In this document: positions 62,931 to 64,000 of the stretch, piece after piece
Position numbering within the stretch: the stretch's first letter is position 1
Layout: every line of letters begins with the position of its first letter
Assembly: GCA_900551115.1 (NCBI GenBank)
Contig: URUY01000001.1
Location: 62,001-126,000 of the forward strand
Length of the DNA: 64,000 nt
Reading direction: 5' to 3'
Origin: an uncultured Lachnospiraceae bacterium
GTDB taxonomy: Bacteria; Bacillota; Clostridia; Lachnospirales; Lachnospiraceae
The notes under the pieces: generated by a model
The model's database searches: none
What the model was told of the DNA's origin: nothing
The model's input: the letters and a program-made list of their open reading frames with translations, nothing else
Program-made: the position numbers and the translations under genes

Positions 62931-62961
62931 TTTTCTCCTCATTTCTCATCAGTTTTTTAAA

Positions 62962-64000
62962 TCACTTACTCCTGTTACAAAAATACTCCTGCAGTTTATC
63001 CGTAAGGACTTTCGCTGCCCTTGTATGCGTAACCTCAGTCGGATGCCAGTCGGCAACATAGCCTTCTCCTTCGGCAATCGCATCAAAATGCAGGGTATCT
63101 ATATTGGTGTCCCCGGTTTCCTCAGAATACCGTTTTACAGCCTCCATCATACTGTTATAGAGTGTATCTCCCATGATGCCCAGCCCACAGAAAATTCTTG
63201 CACCGAGATTTTTCAGACGAACCTGTTTTAAAAAGTCTGTATATCCGTCCCTGTACTGTGCCTGTCTGTTTGCATCCTCTTTGCAATAGCTGGCATCATT
63301 TGTTCCCAGATTAATCACAATGACATCCGGCTCCCGCACCGAAAAGTCCCACTGTATATCCTCAACCTTAAAGTTTTTGCTTGTGGCATAGGAAAACCCA
63401 AGCTTATCATAATATTTAGGCAATCGCTGACTGTCTACGATATTGCCGTCCTCGGTATAGCCGGAAATAATACCGTAGCCGCTGATGGAAACCATACTGT
63501 AATCCGCAGCCAGTGCCGCAGCCGTTTTATAAGCATAGGCTCTCGTAACATCCTCCGTCCTTGTGGCGAAACTATGGTTTTCATCCTCATCATCCACACC
63601 GTAACCGCAGGTAATGGAATCTCCGACAAATTCAATAAAAAGCTCTTTGTTATCAGTTTTTGTAATCTCCCCATTTTCCACAACAAGAGCCGTAATTCCT
63701 AAAGTTGACATAGCCGTTTCCGAAAGCTTTACTACCCTGACTATGGCTGTCCGCTTTACCTCTCCGGCAAACACAGTAATGCTTTTTACCGGTCTGTTCA
63801 TCATTTCGTCTGCAATGCGCTCGCCGTCCAGATAGACCGCAAACCTGGCACAGTTTTCATCCCCTTCACATTCTTTTGCAGACGTATCTCCGCAAAAACA
63901 GATTTCTGCCTTTGTTCCCGTCACTTCAAATTCAATGCCTGCCCCGGAATAGGCAAGCCAAAGCGTACCATCTGCCGGATATGTCCTTCCAAGCATCTTT
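62962..64000 (-). CDS. SGNH/GDSL hydrolase, carbohydrate esterase family 2-like, 5' partial
   Basis: Probable acetyl-xylan or related sugar deacetylase. The first in-window ATG at 63996 gives 344 residues, but family proteins usually carry some further N-terminal residues, so the gene probably continues past the window end. Counting from that ATG, an N-terminal beta-sandwich (about 1-110, LGRTYPADGTLWLAYSGAG) is typical of CE2. The SGNH block I is FVGDSITCGYG (Ser127), block III GTND, and the catalytic pair DWHPTEVTH near the end. No signal peptide is seen so far. It sits 32 bases upstream of miaB. Confidence 0.85.
   Translation of the reverse strand, partial: KMLGRTYPADGTLWLAYSGAGIEFEVTGTKAEICFCGDTSAKECEGDENCARFAVYLDGERIADEMMNRPVKSITVFAGEVKRTAIVRVVKLSETAMSTLGITALVVENGEITKTDNKELFIEFVGDSITCGYGVDDEDENHSFATRTEDVTRAYAYKTAAALAADYSMVSISGYGIISGYTEDGNIVDSQRLPKYYDKLGFSYATSKNFKVEDIQWDFSVREPDVIVINLGTNDASYCKEDANRQAQYRDGYTDFLKQVRLKNLGARIFCGLGIMGDTLYNSMMEAVKRYSEETGDTNIDTLHFDAIAEGEGYVADWHPTEVTHTRAAKVLTDKLQEYFCNRSK

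Overview
The window looks like a chromosomal segment of a monoderm, anaerobic Clostridia species, most likely a Lachnospiraceae-type gut bacterium. This is inferred from gene content: SepF, MreBCD and MinCDE for shape and division, an L27 leader paired with Prp protease, an Fe-S two-subunit L-serine dehydratase, a divergent lexA/LysM pair with Bacillus-like SOS boxes, and branched-chain amino acid uptake. Apart from six genes or gene fragments, everything is coded on the minus strand. I saw no rRNA, tRNA, CRISPR array, insertion sequence or phage block.

Layout. 1-2534 (+): an M56/BlaR1-type sensor cut by the window edge, followed by its BlaI/MecI-type repressor. 2666-3118 (-): dtd. 3313-15556 (-): a carbohydrate-use locus. 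It holds an AraC regulator fused to a GH39-like domain, then a GPH/MFS sugar symporter, a GH3 beta-glucosidase, a type-B carboxylesterase, a PAP2 phosphatase, a second GH3 enzyme and an HSL-type alpha/beta hydrolase. None of the hydrolases shows a signal peptide, so I infer import of intact, possibly acylated glycosides and intracellular removal of sugars and acyl groups. 15528-17000 (-): AI-2E family permease. 17229-19023 (+): TtcA-like tRNA thiolase and a tyrosine recombinase. 19070-20343 (-): an unknown membrane-anchored protein and a methyltransferase. 20548-21742: a divergent SOS unit (LysM protein and lexA) sharing five LexA-like boxes.

21959-27484 (-): a cytidylate-kinase-like protein and a complete branched-chain amino acid ABC importer (livJ, with livHMGF behind a second promoter). 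27662-28554: a small DUF378 membrane protein and a GNAT acetyltransferase sharing a bidirectional terminator. 28969-33420 (-): rplU-prp-rpmA, obgE, yhbY, nadD, yqeK and rsfS, that is ribosome assembly plus NAD synthesis, starting from a strong promoter and an L21-type leader. 33502-36716 (-): second cytidylate-kinase-like protein, sdaAB/sdaAA and an RluD-type pseudouridine synthase. 36725-41179 (-): lspA, aroB, sepF, a YggS-type PLP protein and an HlyD-like protein.

41270-52488 (-): an unknown P-loop protein, then the cell-shape block (dacA-like, mgsA, rodA, minE, minD, minC, PBP2, mreD, mreC, mreB), radC and a DUF4321 protein. 52567-64000 (-): an aluminium-resistance/methionine gamma-lyase-type PLP enzyme, miaA, mutL, mutS, a SulP transporter, miaB and a CE2-type SGNH esterase cut by the right edge. 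Most of the window is ordinary core genome. The least routine parts are the regulator-glycosidase fusion with a degenerate active site, the esterase/glucosidase operon it probably controls, the dense SOS operator, a 30-bp duplication over the miaA start, a large insert in PBP2, and an orphan HlyD-like protein beside the division genes.
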